Part shown: one piece after another, positions 48,493 through 59,120 of the stretch
Numbering within the stretch: the first letter of the stretch is position 1
Layout of the letters: the number at the start of each line of letters is the position of its first letter
From: Odontocerum albicorne
Lineage: Eukaryota; Arthropoda; Insecta; Trichoptera; Odontoceridae
Assembly (NCBI GenBank): GCA_949825065.1
Contig: OX463839.1
Span: 33,675,540-33,739,539 of the forward strand
Length of the DNA: 64,000 nucleotides
Reading direction: 5' to 3'
Made by a program: the position numbers and the translations under genes
Notes under the pieces: model-generated
Seen by the model: the letters and a program-made list of their open reading frames with translations, nothing else
The model's database searches: none
What the model was told of the DNA's origin: nothing

Positions 48493-48885
48493 TCAACGGT
48501 TGGAGACTGGGGGGTGAGGAAGGCACGGGACAATTTCGGCCAAGAGCGGAGAGATTTTGGGGAAATAACTGTTCAACAGATGTTCCGATCGGTGTACTGA
48601 CTTAGAAATTTCTAGGGCCTCTAATCTGTCCAATTTATTTCCGTTACCACCGATATGTAAGAATTTGGCATCATCGATAGAAAAAGTATGATTCTCACGG
48701 TGACAATGATTAGCCATTTCAGAATAAATTAGAGGATTTGTTAAGGCGGATTTGTGTTCACGAAATCTCTTTTCAAAAGATTTTCCTGTCTTTCCTATAT
48801 AGAAATTATCACAGTCAGCACATAAAAGTGTATACACACCACTGTTTCTAAGTATTCCATTTTTGCCTTTCCCATTAAATAATTT
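48493..48885 (-). pseudogene. Penelope-like GIY-YIG endonuclease, left arm (5'-truncated)
   Basis: The minus strand encodes the C-terminal nuclease of a Penelope-like element, used to nick target DNA. NSGVYTLLCADC provides the GIY half and DNFYIGKTG the YIG half. KRFREH carries the catalytic arginine region. The CADC cysteine pair and following histidines resemble the zinc-binding motif of this nuclease class. The frame continues through NHCHRENHTFSIDDAKFLHI and LLNSYFPKISPLLAEIVPCL to a stop. The frame is open for about 125 codons but has no start and no reverse transcriptase upstream, so it is a fragment. The right arm repeats almost the same protein in the opposite direction. Confidence 0.87.
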
Positions 48886-48887
48886 TA

Positions 48888-49286
48888 TGTGCTGACTGTG
48901 ATAATTTCTATATAGGAAAGACAGGAAGATCTTTTGAAAAGAGATTTCGTGAACACAAATCCGCCTTAACAAATCCTCTAATTTATTCTGAAATGGCTAA
49001 TCATTGTCACCGTGAGAATCATACTTTTTCTATCGATGATGCCAAATTCTTACATATCAGTGGTAACGGAAATAAATTGGATAGATTAGAGGCCCTAGAA
49101 ATTTCTAAGTCAGTACACCGATCGGAACATCTGTTGAACAGTTATTTCCCCAAAATCTCTCCGCTCTTGGCCGAAATTGTCCCGTGCCTTCTTCCCCCCC
49201 CCCCGCCTCCAACCGTTGAAGCGTGTATATCGGTACCAGTTCGAACAGCATTTAGTCTTGTTTGCTCTCCCCTGAAGATGAGGTGA
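48888..49286 (+). pseudogene. Penelope-like GIY-YIG endonuclease, right arm (5'-truncated)
   Basis: This is the mirror copy of the left-arm nuclease, truncated slightly further. It starts inside LCADCDNFYIGKTG, so the GVY strand is lost, and runs through KRFREH, NHCHRENHTF and LLAEIVPCL. The reading frame then enters a C-rich stretch (11 Cs at about 49194-49204) that changes the C-terminus relative to the left arm and gives a longer read-through tail. It differs from the left arm at few positions, so the two were copied from one template or kept alike by conversion. Confidence 0.87.
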
Positions 49287-49509
49287 AAGCCTTGAAACCG
49301 GTAGGGTTATACCGTCACAAAAAGTGGAATAAACAGTGCTTGATAAAAATAAATTACAATGTCTTTAAACCTCTACAACGTTAATGCCTTAACTATAAAC
49401 AACATAAGTATGAAATATTTATTTAATATATTGTATTATAGTAAAGCTGGAAACGTTTTACACATTTTGAAAATTAGTAAACACAACATCGTGAGTAAAC
49501 TTAGTTTGG

Positions 49510-49700
49510 GAGAAACTTGATACCGGCAAATCGTTATTTATTTTTCCTCTGGACTCTTTTGCTGTTGGTGCTTCCTGCTGTTCTGGCGGCGATGGACGAG
49601 ATCTTCATGCAAATTGGGCAAGGCGCTCTACGGGTATCTCCGGGTGCTTCAGGTCTTTTGCACGTGAGTGAGGTGCGGGCCATAGCACTTTAGAGGTCAC
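49510..49700. other. GC-rich island with open frames on both strands
   Basis: The minus strand has a 49-codon ATG-to-TAA frame (49534-49683) starting MARTSLTCKRPEAPGDTRR, with APCPICMK and a basic tail. The plus strand reads RYLFFLWTLLLLVLPAVLAA, a signal-peptide-like stretch, but with no upstream ATG before a TAG. Neither is recognised. GC content is well above the flanks, so this is a foreign, decayed or exonic island. Confidence 0.25.
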
Positions 49701-50212
49701 GCCAAAAATAATCGGCATGGTCATCATTCAAAACTTAATCACATGGAAAATCGGGTGATTGGATGGGCCATGAGTAACAAAATAAACTAGGATGCTGTTA
49801 ACGTTCAAATATATATGATGGATATTTCCGACAAAGATCTGCTTACCATTCGACATATTCTGATATGGAATTTTCATATTAGTATACCTAGTATTTTTTT
49901 ATATTTGTTGTTTTTTCTGTTCTATGTTACCTACCTATTTCAAAATGCACTAGATTTTCCTCAAACATTGATATTTTTTCTTCGTGGAACATGTCGTGCA
50001 GATTGAATATGAATTATATGGAGAAAAAAAAAAACATTTCGATATACGAAATTTCAATTTACGGACAACTTTTCAGGAACGTATGCATCTCTTTGGTAAA
50101 AGGAGGTATGGATGTATGTATGTTAGATGTTTTTTTAAATCAAACGACTGCATATTATTTATGTTCAACACAAAAAACTTGAACATAGTTTAAAAAAACT
50201 GGTTCAAATGTC

Positions 50213-50345
50213 ACTGTATTATACTGTCGTACACTTTCGATGTATAATCCACAAAGATTTATTTCCATACTGCAATCTCTTCCAACCAACCCGAAATGTT
50301 AAACAAGCTTTAAGTATAAACCAGAAGGTTACTTTTTTTAAAAAG
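50213..50345 (-). repeat. tRNA-derived SINE, family A, body fragment
   Basis: The body matches from TGTATTATACTGTCGTACAC to AACCAGAAGG. The tRNA head is absent. Confidence 0.6.
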
Positions 50346-51291
50346 ATAATGTGGGTAAATGATAGGAGAAAATATTTTTTGCGTTAGTTAAACATATTAT
50401 AAAATATTAAAACATATTAAATAAAAACAAGTCTGCAAAATATGGCCCCTTTCTATCAAAATATATTGTAAAATAATTATTAATATTTAAAAACAGACAT
50501 TATTTTTACACTGGTTCAAATCATGTATAAAATATTAGTGAAATTGTTCGAAAAATTACAATAATGATAAATGAAACGTGACAAATACACATAAAAATAG
50601 ACACCTTTTTAAAAAAATAAACAAAGATGAGATATGTAAACGCTAAATACCTGAATCGTATTTTTTTAAATACAACAAAGGCGTGATGTTTATTTAAATT
50701 ACCCTATTCAAAAAAGTTGTGCACTCGACGCCATTGAGAAATGTCGTTTCGACGACGCCACGGTACAAACAACACAACATAGCTAGGATACTAATTGAAA
50801 TTATCATCTGAGCAAGCACGAACAAAAAAACAGGAGACAACCATCAAACCACTACGCAAACATCGGTTGTTGGCTCAGCCAACATGTCATTGTATTGACA
50901 GACGAACGCCTCTGTGGGCTCTTCAAATAATAGAAAGAAAATAATATAAGAGCAATGGGAGAGGAAAAAATATCGTTAACAAGATGAACCTGTGCGAGAG
51001 AGGGACGGATTGGATAAGAATGATGCGAGGAAAATAAGATCTAGATCAATTAGATGACTTGACAATTATGTTGTTTTATTTCGGAACATAGCAATACAAT
51101 ACGATTCATAAAGTACAATAAAATATTTAACATTAAACCGAAAATGGGAAGCAGAGATTGTCTTTTTGTGTGGTTGCAAAATAACGAACTCTGTGTTGCC
51201 TATCTTTTCACTGTTTTTTTTTTGGGATGTAACCAAAATACTGCGTGATTTGAAAAATCAAAAATTTGTTTTGTATCTATTGGGATAGCTG

Positions 51292-51486
51292 GTGATCATG
51301 GGGACAGTTGACGGAAGGCGAGCAAGAGGAAGTGGTCCAGTGAAATGGACGGATCAAATAAAGGAGTTAACAGAATCATCTTCAAGCGCTGCATTGAACA
51401 TGCCCTTGGAGCGGGAGGGATGGAGACAGATAGTGAGCCGAGTTAGATATATACGAGTAGTAGAGGACTACGACTCTCAGAATTGA
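51292..51486 (+). mobile_element. Non-LTR retrotransposon 3' coding fragment, second type
   Basis: The frame VDGRRARGSGPVKWTDQIKE and ALNMPLEREGWRQIVSRV matches the closing domain ('GRxPxRWTDQI...DRxxWRxxV') of endonuclease-reverse transcriptase retroelements. It ends at a TGA stop. It is related to, but distinct from, the fragments with the WLDQ and MNVEEAK blocks. It lies directly upstream of one of those, at 51515. Confidence 0.6.
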
Positions 51487-51514
51487 GCGATAAAGAAGAT
51501 TCGTTGGAAACAAG

Positions 51515-51735
51515 TGATGATGGTTTGGGTACGTGGAACGAATGAATGAAGAAAGATTAACAAAACAAATATACAGTGCAAATATAAATGGAAGGCGTGT
51601 TAGAATAAGACCAAGGAAAGTACTATATGGTTGATTTATGTGAATGATAATTTTAAAAGAAGGAAACTTAGAAAGTCAGATAAATCGTAGGAGTTTACAA
51701 GGTGATTTTTCAGAGTTTATTTTATGATAATCCGT
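51515..51735 (+). mobile_element. RTE-like retrotransposon fragment
   Basis: The frame WFGYVERMNEERLTKQIYSA, then RRVRIRPRKVLYG, a stop, and ILKEGNLESQINRRS matches the 'WFGHVERMNxxRLTKQIYxA...GRPRKSY' region of the insect RTE-like reverse transcriptase. One or two stops interrupt it. Confidence 0.72.
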
Positions 51736-52319
51736 CTCTCTAAATCTCCCAATGGTTCTACATTCAGGTATAGTATATATTATTTTTCAAATCTGTTTTG
51801 CTAGATAAAGCCGAGTCGAGTGGATGAGTGTGCGAGATTTTTGGTCCCATCTGAGGTACCACTTCACTCAATCACTCAAGGAGGAAACGGTCTAGCCAAG
51901 AAAAATACATGCTAGAATTATATCTACTTCAAAATATTTAATATCTACCTATTTGAATGAAAAAAAAACTAAAAGTGTGGATAAATGAAACTATTCAACA
52001 TTTAAGACGTTTAATTATTAAATAAATTCTTTATCTAAACTATTATTCATCGTCGTTGTCATCATACATGAATACTACATACCATTCCACCTAAACCAGA
52101 ATGTATATTACTATGAACTAACTAACTAATAAATTAATGAACTCGGTTTCATTTTTCAATTAAACTTCAGGCAAAGATCAAGTTGGCATATATTTAAGCG
52201 TGAGTTTGCAAAAAAAACGTAGCATACATTTTAGCAAGTTACGTAACAATAAAATACATGAACTTAGGTTCATTTATTTATTAGATCATAATAGATTATT
52301 TTATTAATACGCGATCGTC

Positions 52320-52530
52320 GACCACCGTGGCCGAGTTGATAAGACGTATGTCTTCTTACCCGGCGGTTAAGAGTTTGATTTCCGTTCGTAACAATATTTT
52401 TTTAAATAGGGTTACAGTCTGGAATTCTTTCAAGACCTCTTTAACATATTTCTGCTTGGTTGGAAGATATTATCACGCGGCAAGTAGTATGTCAGGTTGT
52501 ATCGTATAAAAAGAAAGTGTAATACAATAA
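52320..52530 (+). repeat. tRNA-derived SINE, family A
   Basis: A box (CGTGGCCGAGTTGATAAGAC), degraded B box (AGAGTTTGATTTCCG) and body to AAAGTGTAATACAATA are all present in order. It is near full length at about 210 bp. Confidence 0.78.
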
Positions 52531-52814
52531 GTAATGTAGATTTCCTATTTAAATGTTTAACTGGATAACTTGACTAATCAACAAATAGTCTAAAAGAAAC
52601 TTTCCGTATCTTAAGAGTTAATTCTTACTAATGTTCCGTTAGTATTTATGGAATATATTTTTAATGGTATTGATTTTGACTTATTCTGATATATTTTGTT
52701 ACAGTTTAATGTGATATATATTGCAAACAAGAAAATACTTGCTGATCATTAATTAAATATTAGACTATAAGAAACATCACCGCGCAATATCAACAGTAGT
52801 AAAAATGAAAATAC

Positions 52815-53250
52815 ATAAAAGTGTGTCGGTGCCCACTGTGATGTATGGAAGTGAAACTTAGACTTGACATACTTGATTAGAGTAAGATTAATGGTGTGGA
52901 GATGCGTGTACGAAGAAAACTTTGAAGAGTGTCAATGTTTGAAAGAAGGTGGAATGAAATCATCAGAAATTAATGCATGAATGTGGAGATAATGAATGAT
53001 GAAAGAATGACTTGCATGTATACAAGTCAAAAGTGCGGTGTGCGTGGAAGAGGTAGACCGAGGAAAACGTGGCTGGACCAGATTTTGAAAGAAGGTAAAA
53101 TGAGAACTATGAATAATATAAGATTGCTTATTACGAGATATATGAATGTGGAGGAAGCGAAAGTTGTGTGCTTGGGTAGAAAATATTGGAGAACGGTTAT
53201 ATCTGTCTACCTCGCAAGGGACACGGCGTGATGATATGTATGTACTATTT
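52815..53250 (+). mobile_element. RTE-like retrotransposon 3' end
   Basis: VPTVMYGSET is followed after a stop by VEMRVRRKL and then an open frame from 52977: MNVEIMNDERM, then GVRGRGRPRKTWLDQILKEG, and finally RYMNVEEAKVVCLGRKYWRT before a TGA stop. These are the closing blocks of the RTE-like element in their normal order. A TGATGATATGTATGTA tail follows. It is the most complete 3' end of this family in the window and lets the other fragments be placed. Confidence 0.75.
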
Positions 53251-53254
53251 GTAA

Positions 53255-54880
53255 ATGATTAAAGTGATAACAGAAAAAGGCAAAACTGTAATTCAGCTAC
53301 ATACGAGTACAAACAGCTTCAGAAAGGAAAACGTACGAGAAATCATTATAAAGATGCTTTTAGTAAAGGTGCATCGTAATAAAATAATATTGGATGGAAA
53401 AAAGTTGGCGCAAAATGTACATTTAATAAAAATTTATATCAGTGAGGCGGGTATTTCTCAGCCGTAACGAGCGTTAGGGAATGGCCACTTGAGTGGATCG
53501 GCCATAACACGCGGGACATAAAAATAATCATATAAAGGAATTGTCCGTAACCCTTGAAGCCAGGGTCATCGCTGCGACTACAGCGGGCAGAGCAGTTTTA
53601 AGAGCGACGCACTGGGAGGAAGTTCACTTTTAAAAACGGAATTAAATGCTTGGATCAAGAAAACAGTTTTAAAATTTAGCCTCAAACAACTATATATAGT
53701 ACAGAGCAGCTTAACGGACTTGTTGCTTTGTGGCAATCGTTTCTGAATCAACCAGAAATATGTTCCAGAGGCCTTGAATAAGAACCAGACTGGTAGCTGG
53801 TAGTATTAACAGGACCAGGAATTGAACAGGAATTGAACCTGCTATGACAGGCGTCTACTTATCAATTATTCATATTTCTTCTCAAAAGTTTTTGGATAAT
53901 ATTACAATAATTCCTTTTTTTATTTTAAACTACCCAGATAATTAATAACGTAGACTCGTAGTTTATATATTTCTAAATAAACATATAATTATGTCGTATT
54001 CCTTGCGGGGTAATTAAAGCTAGCAGAATTCTAAATCCAAATACACTCATATACATTGCACTTATGACATACTTATGAAAGTTCATTGCTATAAAACTGC
54101 TTATATTTTAGACGTTAAATGATACAATAATGTGATTTATAAAATAGCAGTTACGGTTAGTTAGATATTGAAAATGTTTATAAAAAAAGTTACATTATCA
54201 AAAGTTTATTAAAAGAAGTTGGTCGTAAGTAAAAACACAATAGACGTTCCAGAAACTGAGAATATATTTTTATCATTTTTCGTTTCTTATGTGCAGCCAA
54301 TCGCTCATCGTAAGCTCATTTATTCGCCCGTGTATACCGTCATGGCTTGCTAGATACTGTGTATCTCGCGCGTTTTTCGCTTGCATGGGCCGACCGACTT
54401 TTTATAGAAACTATTACGAAGGCTACGCATAAGGAACATTTCATCACAAAAGGTACACGGTATCATTTTTTACATATAGAAACAAAATAAATCATATGTT
54501 TTTTGGGTGACTCATACGTCCGATACACCTAAATTTAAAGGCTAAATGATCCACAACGATGAGCCTGTGCATACAGTTTCGTGCGAGAAGGTAATCAGTG
54601 TTCAAAAGGATCACTGTGTGCAAATAATATCACGCCCTCAGTCGACTAGTCCTTGTTGCGAGAGAGATACAGTACTCCTATCTTACCCTTAGTTTCATTC
54701 TCCGCGGTTTTAGTTACCCGCAGTAAACAGCAGTTCGAAGACAGTAAATGGTCAATTCCGACGTATCGTCAGATCAATAGAAGCTTAGCGCTACGTCACA
54801 ATGCCAACGTCATCTACACCATCATTACAAGAATAAGGGTAAATATAGAACAATAAAATATTTTGACAATAAGATAGACG
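53255..54880. other. No gene recognised apart from one SINE
   Basis: 54280-54800 is GC-richer, with CGCGCGTTTTTCGCTTGC and CTCCGCGGTTTTAGTTACC, but has no long frame or bounded exon. The rest is AT-rich. Confidence 0.45.
53691..53865 (-). repeat. tRNA-derived SINE, family A
   Basis: Body and part of the head (GGAATTGAACCTGCTATGAC). The AGGAATTGAAC segment of the B-box region is duplicated in tandem. Confidence 0.65.
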
Positions 54881-54881
54881 A

Positions 54882-55020
54882 TGCCGTAACCTAGTGGTAA
54901 CATTCTTAACTTCTACCGGGGGGTTATATGTCCCATTCCTGAAGGTATTGTACAAAAAAAAAAGGGTGTCAGTCTGGTAAAAATACTCGCACGCGCTAGT
55001 GCTGTCACGCATTCAATGGC
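54882..55020 (+). repeat. tRNA-derived SINE, family B, cut by the assembly gap
   Basis: The head CCGTAACCTAGTGGTAACAT and body TGTCAGTCTGG, AATACTCGCACGCGCTAGTG are present. The rest is lost into the run of N. Confidence 0.6.
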
Positions 55021-55038
55021 GAACCGCGAATTCCGTGG

Positions 55039-55238
55039 NNNNNNNNNNNNNNNNNNNNNNNNNNNNNNNNNNNNNNNNNNNNNNNNNNNNNNNNNNNNNN
55101 NNNNNNNNNNNNNNNNNNNNNNNNNNNNNNNNNNNNNNNNNNNNNNNNNNNNNNNNNNNNNNNNNNNNNNNNNNNNNNNNNNNNNNNNNNNNNNNNNNNN
55201 NNNNNNNNNNNNNNNNNNNNNNNNNNNNNNNNNNNNNN
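55039..55238. other. Assembly gap (200 N)
   Basis: Exactly 200 unresolved bases, a round size that suggests a placeholder rather than a measured gap. It is bounded on the right by the TA microsatellite, which probably broke the assembly. Confidence 0.99.
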
Positions 55239-55873
<635 letters not shown>

Positions 55874-55999
55874 CTTTGAGAAAAAGAGAGAGAGACATCA
55901 CATAAAGTTTATTAGAATATACATATTGATATAACTGTTCTATTTTATTATTAGTTATTGTTGTTAATCTGTAACTGTGACTTATTTATAAATTCAACT

Positions 56000-56262
56000 G
56001 TATCATAGGTAATACTCGTATTTGTATCATAGGTATGTATGAATAAGAAATATTTGTATCATAGGTATGTATGAATAAGGAATACTCTTATTTGTATCAT
56101 AGGTATGTATGAATAATAAATATTTGTATCATAGGTATGTATGAATAAGAAATACTCGTATTTGTATCATATGTATGTATGAATAAGAAATATATGTATC
56201 ATAGGTATGTATGAATAAGAAATATATTGTATGTATCATAGGTATGTATGAATAAGAAATAA
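56000..56262. repeat. Alternating tandem array
   Basis: About seven units of TGTATCATAGGTATGTATGA plus ATAAGAAATA. Units with an extra CTCGTATT-type insert (about 38 bp) alternate in part with units lacking it (about 31 bp). Confidence 0.85.
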
Positions 56263-56502
56263 CATAACTCGGTACTATCCGCAGTTTCAGGCATCGACTC
56301 TCCTAGTCGAAGCTTGCGGGCTCTTGGAACGTGTCTCCGTGGATAAGAAAGTACTATATTGATGTAATATTCTGTAAAACTGTTAAGGATTTGTAATGAA
56401 TCTCTGCATACTTTAACGATTACTGCTCAAGGAACGAAAATATGATAGTTTGTCACGAGGTCTTCTGAGTGCAGTCAGCTGGTTTTGAAAATACTTTTTC
56501 AT

Positions 56503-56560
56503 ACTTACGACACTATATCTTGAATGGTGTTGTAGTTCTTACCTGGAAAAAGAAAATATA
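56503..56560 (-). other. Candidate recursive-splicing (ratchet) site with a 34-nt RS-exon
   Basis: On the minus strand a pyrimidine tract (TTTTCTTTTTCC) ends in AG at 56544-56543 and is followed directly by the donor GTAAGA (56542-56537). A branch-point-like CTAAC lies about 20 nt upstream of the AG. A second strong donor, GTAAGTATG, begins at 56508, which would define a 34-nt cryptic exon (56509-56542). Joined acceptor-donor sites of this kind are known ratchet points in long insect introns, and the downstream donor is typical of RS-exons. The strand agrees with the RYK-family exon at 8.5 kb. That it belongs to that gene's intron is inference. The alternative is an ordinary 34-nt microexon, or chance. 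Confidence 0.4.
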
Positions 56561-59004
56561 ACGTTAGATATATATTAATTGCCAAGAAAAATATTACACT
56601 TATTCAAACTTAATGTGTATTTAGGTTTAGGTTCATTGCATATAAATTAAAACAAATTAAGGAAGTTATATGGTCCCTAAAAATATTAATTCATTATTTA
56701 TTGTGCAAAAGATATGGACAGAATAAAATTTATATATCACCAATCAATGAAAGAAAGCAGTGATGGTGGAGAGGAAAGGTAAATTGCGAAAATAAAATAC
56801 GCAACATTATACATAGACTTGAAATTAAGACTTTTTTGACCTTTTTTGATTGAGGATATACCGGAGGACCGTCCTGAACTCAACAACGTCTACGTTACAA
56901 ATACCCATCAAAGCATATATGGATTATTATAAGTATTATAAAGAAACATTCTACAAAAGCAATAGTATTTTAAAAAGTACATAACAAAATAAAGTTAACA
57001 CAATTGACCCTGTCAAAAAAGTGATACTTGCTAAAAAAAATTCAAAGTTACAAAATACACACCTGAAAATAATAAAATATAGAAAAATAATTGATAAAAA
57101 AATCAATCAATTACTAAAGCTCAATTTAACGATGATCAATTAATTTATATTATGTTATATAATATAATTTAGTATCAGTCAAAATGTAAAATATAAATAA
57201 AATGATTAACAAGTTATCATGTTTCCTTATTCCTTACATGATGAGGTGTGGATGCACTCTGAATGGGAGATGGGACACAAATCCCATGGAAATTTATTAC
57301 ATCACGGACAGGTGTGTTTTGATACAGCGGCTGTCACTCGAGACGAGATTAAAATAACTCCCATGCCTTCCAATGTTTCCCCCCCCCCCCCCTCCTCGAA
57401 AGGGTTGGATGGTGTTACCATGAAAATTATCCAGTCCTTTGAAGCGTTATTCACCCCAGGGATTAAGATATAATGACGCGGTTGTAAAAACAAAATGGTA
57501 TCTTAATTAGAACGGGTTGAAATTATTTTTCAGTTGTACAATTTTCATCACTTGGTCTGTGAAACAAATTTATAAACCTATTTATATTTTTAAATAACTG
57601 TGCCATTGAGAATTGCAAAGTGAAAAAAAAAACAATTAATTGAATATCTTGTTAACTTTTTTCACATCTATACTCACGACAAATCCATCAGTATGGTGAG
57701 GTGGCCAAAGATGTATAATACTTATGACCGACTTGATATATTCTTCTTTAAATAATTTATATGATTTTTTGTCATCTCCTTATTGAATACTTTTGGAACC
57801 AAGGAAACATAGGTTTTCTGTCCACGTGTGGTGTTTGCTTTTATTTGAAATTATACTTATATTTCAAAAACGTTCAGTATATTTTAAATTCATATTTTGA
57901 GTTATTGTATTGCAGTTTTGTTAACATCCGACTGTGAGAGAGAAACTATACGAGAGAAGTTATGTGAACCAATTTTGTGGTCAATTCATTATTGGATTAA
58001 ATAATTTCCTTACAGGTATCGCGTTATCTGTTTAATGGTCTGCTTGTGGAGTTGCAAATGGAGAGCATCTAGTTTCAGAAAAAAATAGTGGAAATGTGTT
58101 GACACTCAATGAAAAATATATATAATCTGATATTTTGTTAATTTGACTTGATGATTGAAATATGTTGAATAGGATGAAAATAAAAACAAAAAGTATCAAG
58201 TGTTTATGGGAAAGATAGACTGAGGTGTCAAGTTTTGTAAAATTTGGATTAAGGCAAAATAAGGAGTATGTATAATACATTATCACGCATAACATGGTTT
58301 AACTTATTCATAATAAGATAGTTAATACATAAATTATTTTCACACAACTGTTTTACAGCGTGTATCATAAATGCATTCATGTAATGTAGCTAGAGCACTG
58401 TACCAGTATATTTAAAATATCACCTGAGAAGGTGCTAAAATGTTAATAATGGAGCTAGTATGTATGAACACTATAATAATAATATGCATCAATAATACAA
58501 CAAATACACATATTGCGAGTATATGTTAAAATCACGCTTTCTATTGAAGAGCTTCAAGATAGGCAAAACGTAACTGTACATACAAAAGATGAAAAAACAG
58601 TTAGTATTTTTATCAATATGTAATTTTATTTACACTAAAATGGTCGATTAGTGATAAAACAGAAGTTAGTTGTTCATGGATTGAGCAGTAGGCTTCCTGA
58701 TTTGCCACTGATAATTTTCCTCATGAGTATTGCGATTATATTTACATTTTAGTGACATTCGCAGATAATGTGAATGTTATTAATACTAAAATATTACACA
58801 AAACAGTAAGAAAGAGACCGAAAGTAATATTGTTAAAAATATCTGAACAGCTTATAGAAAGTATTGAAGATGAATAAAAAGGAATATTTAACACTAACAC
58901 TCAATCAAGTCTACATGCAATTAGGATTATAATTTCATACAAATAGACAAAGGAATACGAAAAATAATAATAATGGGGAAATTTATACAGCGCCGTTTAG
59001 AGAG
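56561..59004. other. No gene recognised
   Basis: AT-rich. 57219-57473 is a GC-richer patch containing a run of 14 Cs (57379-57392) and a chance-length frame. A minus-strand TTATTATTTTCAG next to GTGTGT at about 57063 is a weak second acceptor-donor junction. Confidence 0.5.
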
Positions 59005-59120
59005 CCGACTCATCAAGGAGGCTCTAATTCGGGATTCGAATCCACTATTATTGACAGATTAAAAAAAAAACAAGTTGAGTGTAAGGATAGATGATGAAGA
59101 TGGTGGATGCAGCCTTTATT
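59005..59120 (-). repeat. Dispersed repeat, family D (copy at right side)
   Basis: It matches 165-262 over GGCTCTAATTCGGGATTCGA, ATCCACTATTATTGACAG and the AAGTTGAGTGTAAGGATAG block. A 103-codon plus-strand open frame (59075-59386) starts inside it but shows no recognisable domain and probably reflects AT-rich chance. Confidence 0.6.

Larger units (their letters stand above)
48353..49404. mobile_element. Penelope-like element, inverted dimer with GIY-YIG coding arms
   Basis: Two inverted arms of about 477 bp (48353-48827 and 48883-49360) surround a 55-bp centre that belongs to the left-arm copy only. Each arm holds the C-terminal endonuclease coding region followed by the element's terminal sequence. 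The right arm has the extra 44-bp tail. A 12-bp direct repeat, TAAGTATGAAAT, at 48341-48352 and 49405-49416 brackets the whole structure. This shows it entered as a single unit rather than by two insertions. Penelope-like elements are retroelements with a reverse transcriptase and GIY-YIG endonuclease and are known for unusual, sometimes inverted, copy arrangements. The reverse transcriptase is absent here. Confidence 0.88.

Noticed and set aside
57050..57075. Second ratchet site on the minus strand
   Set aside because: TTATTATTTTCAG is a fair acceptor but the following GTGTGT is a poor donor and no downstream donor supports it.
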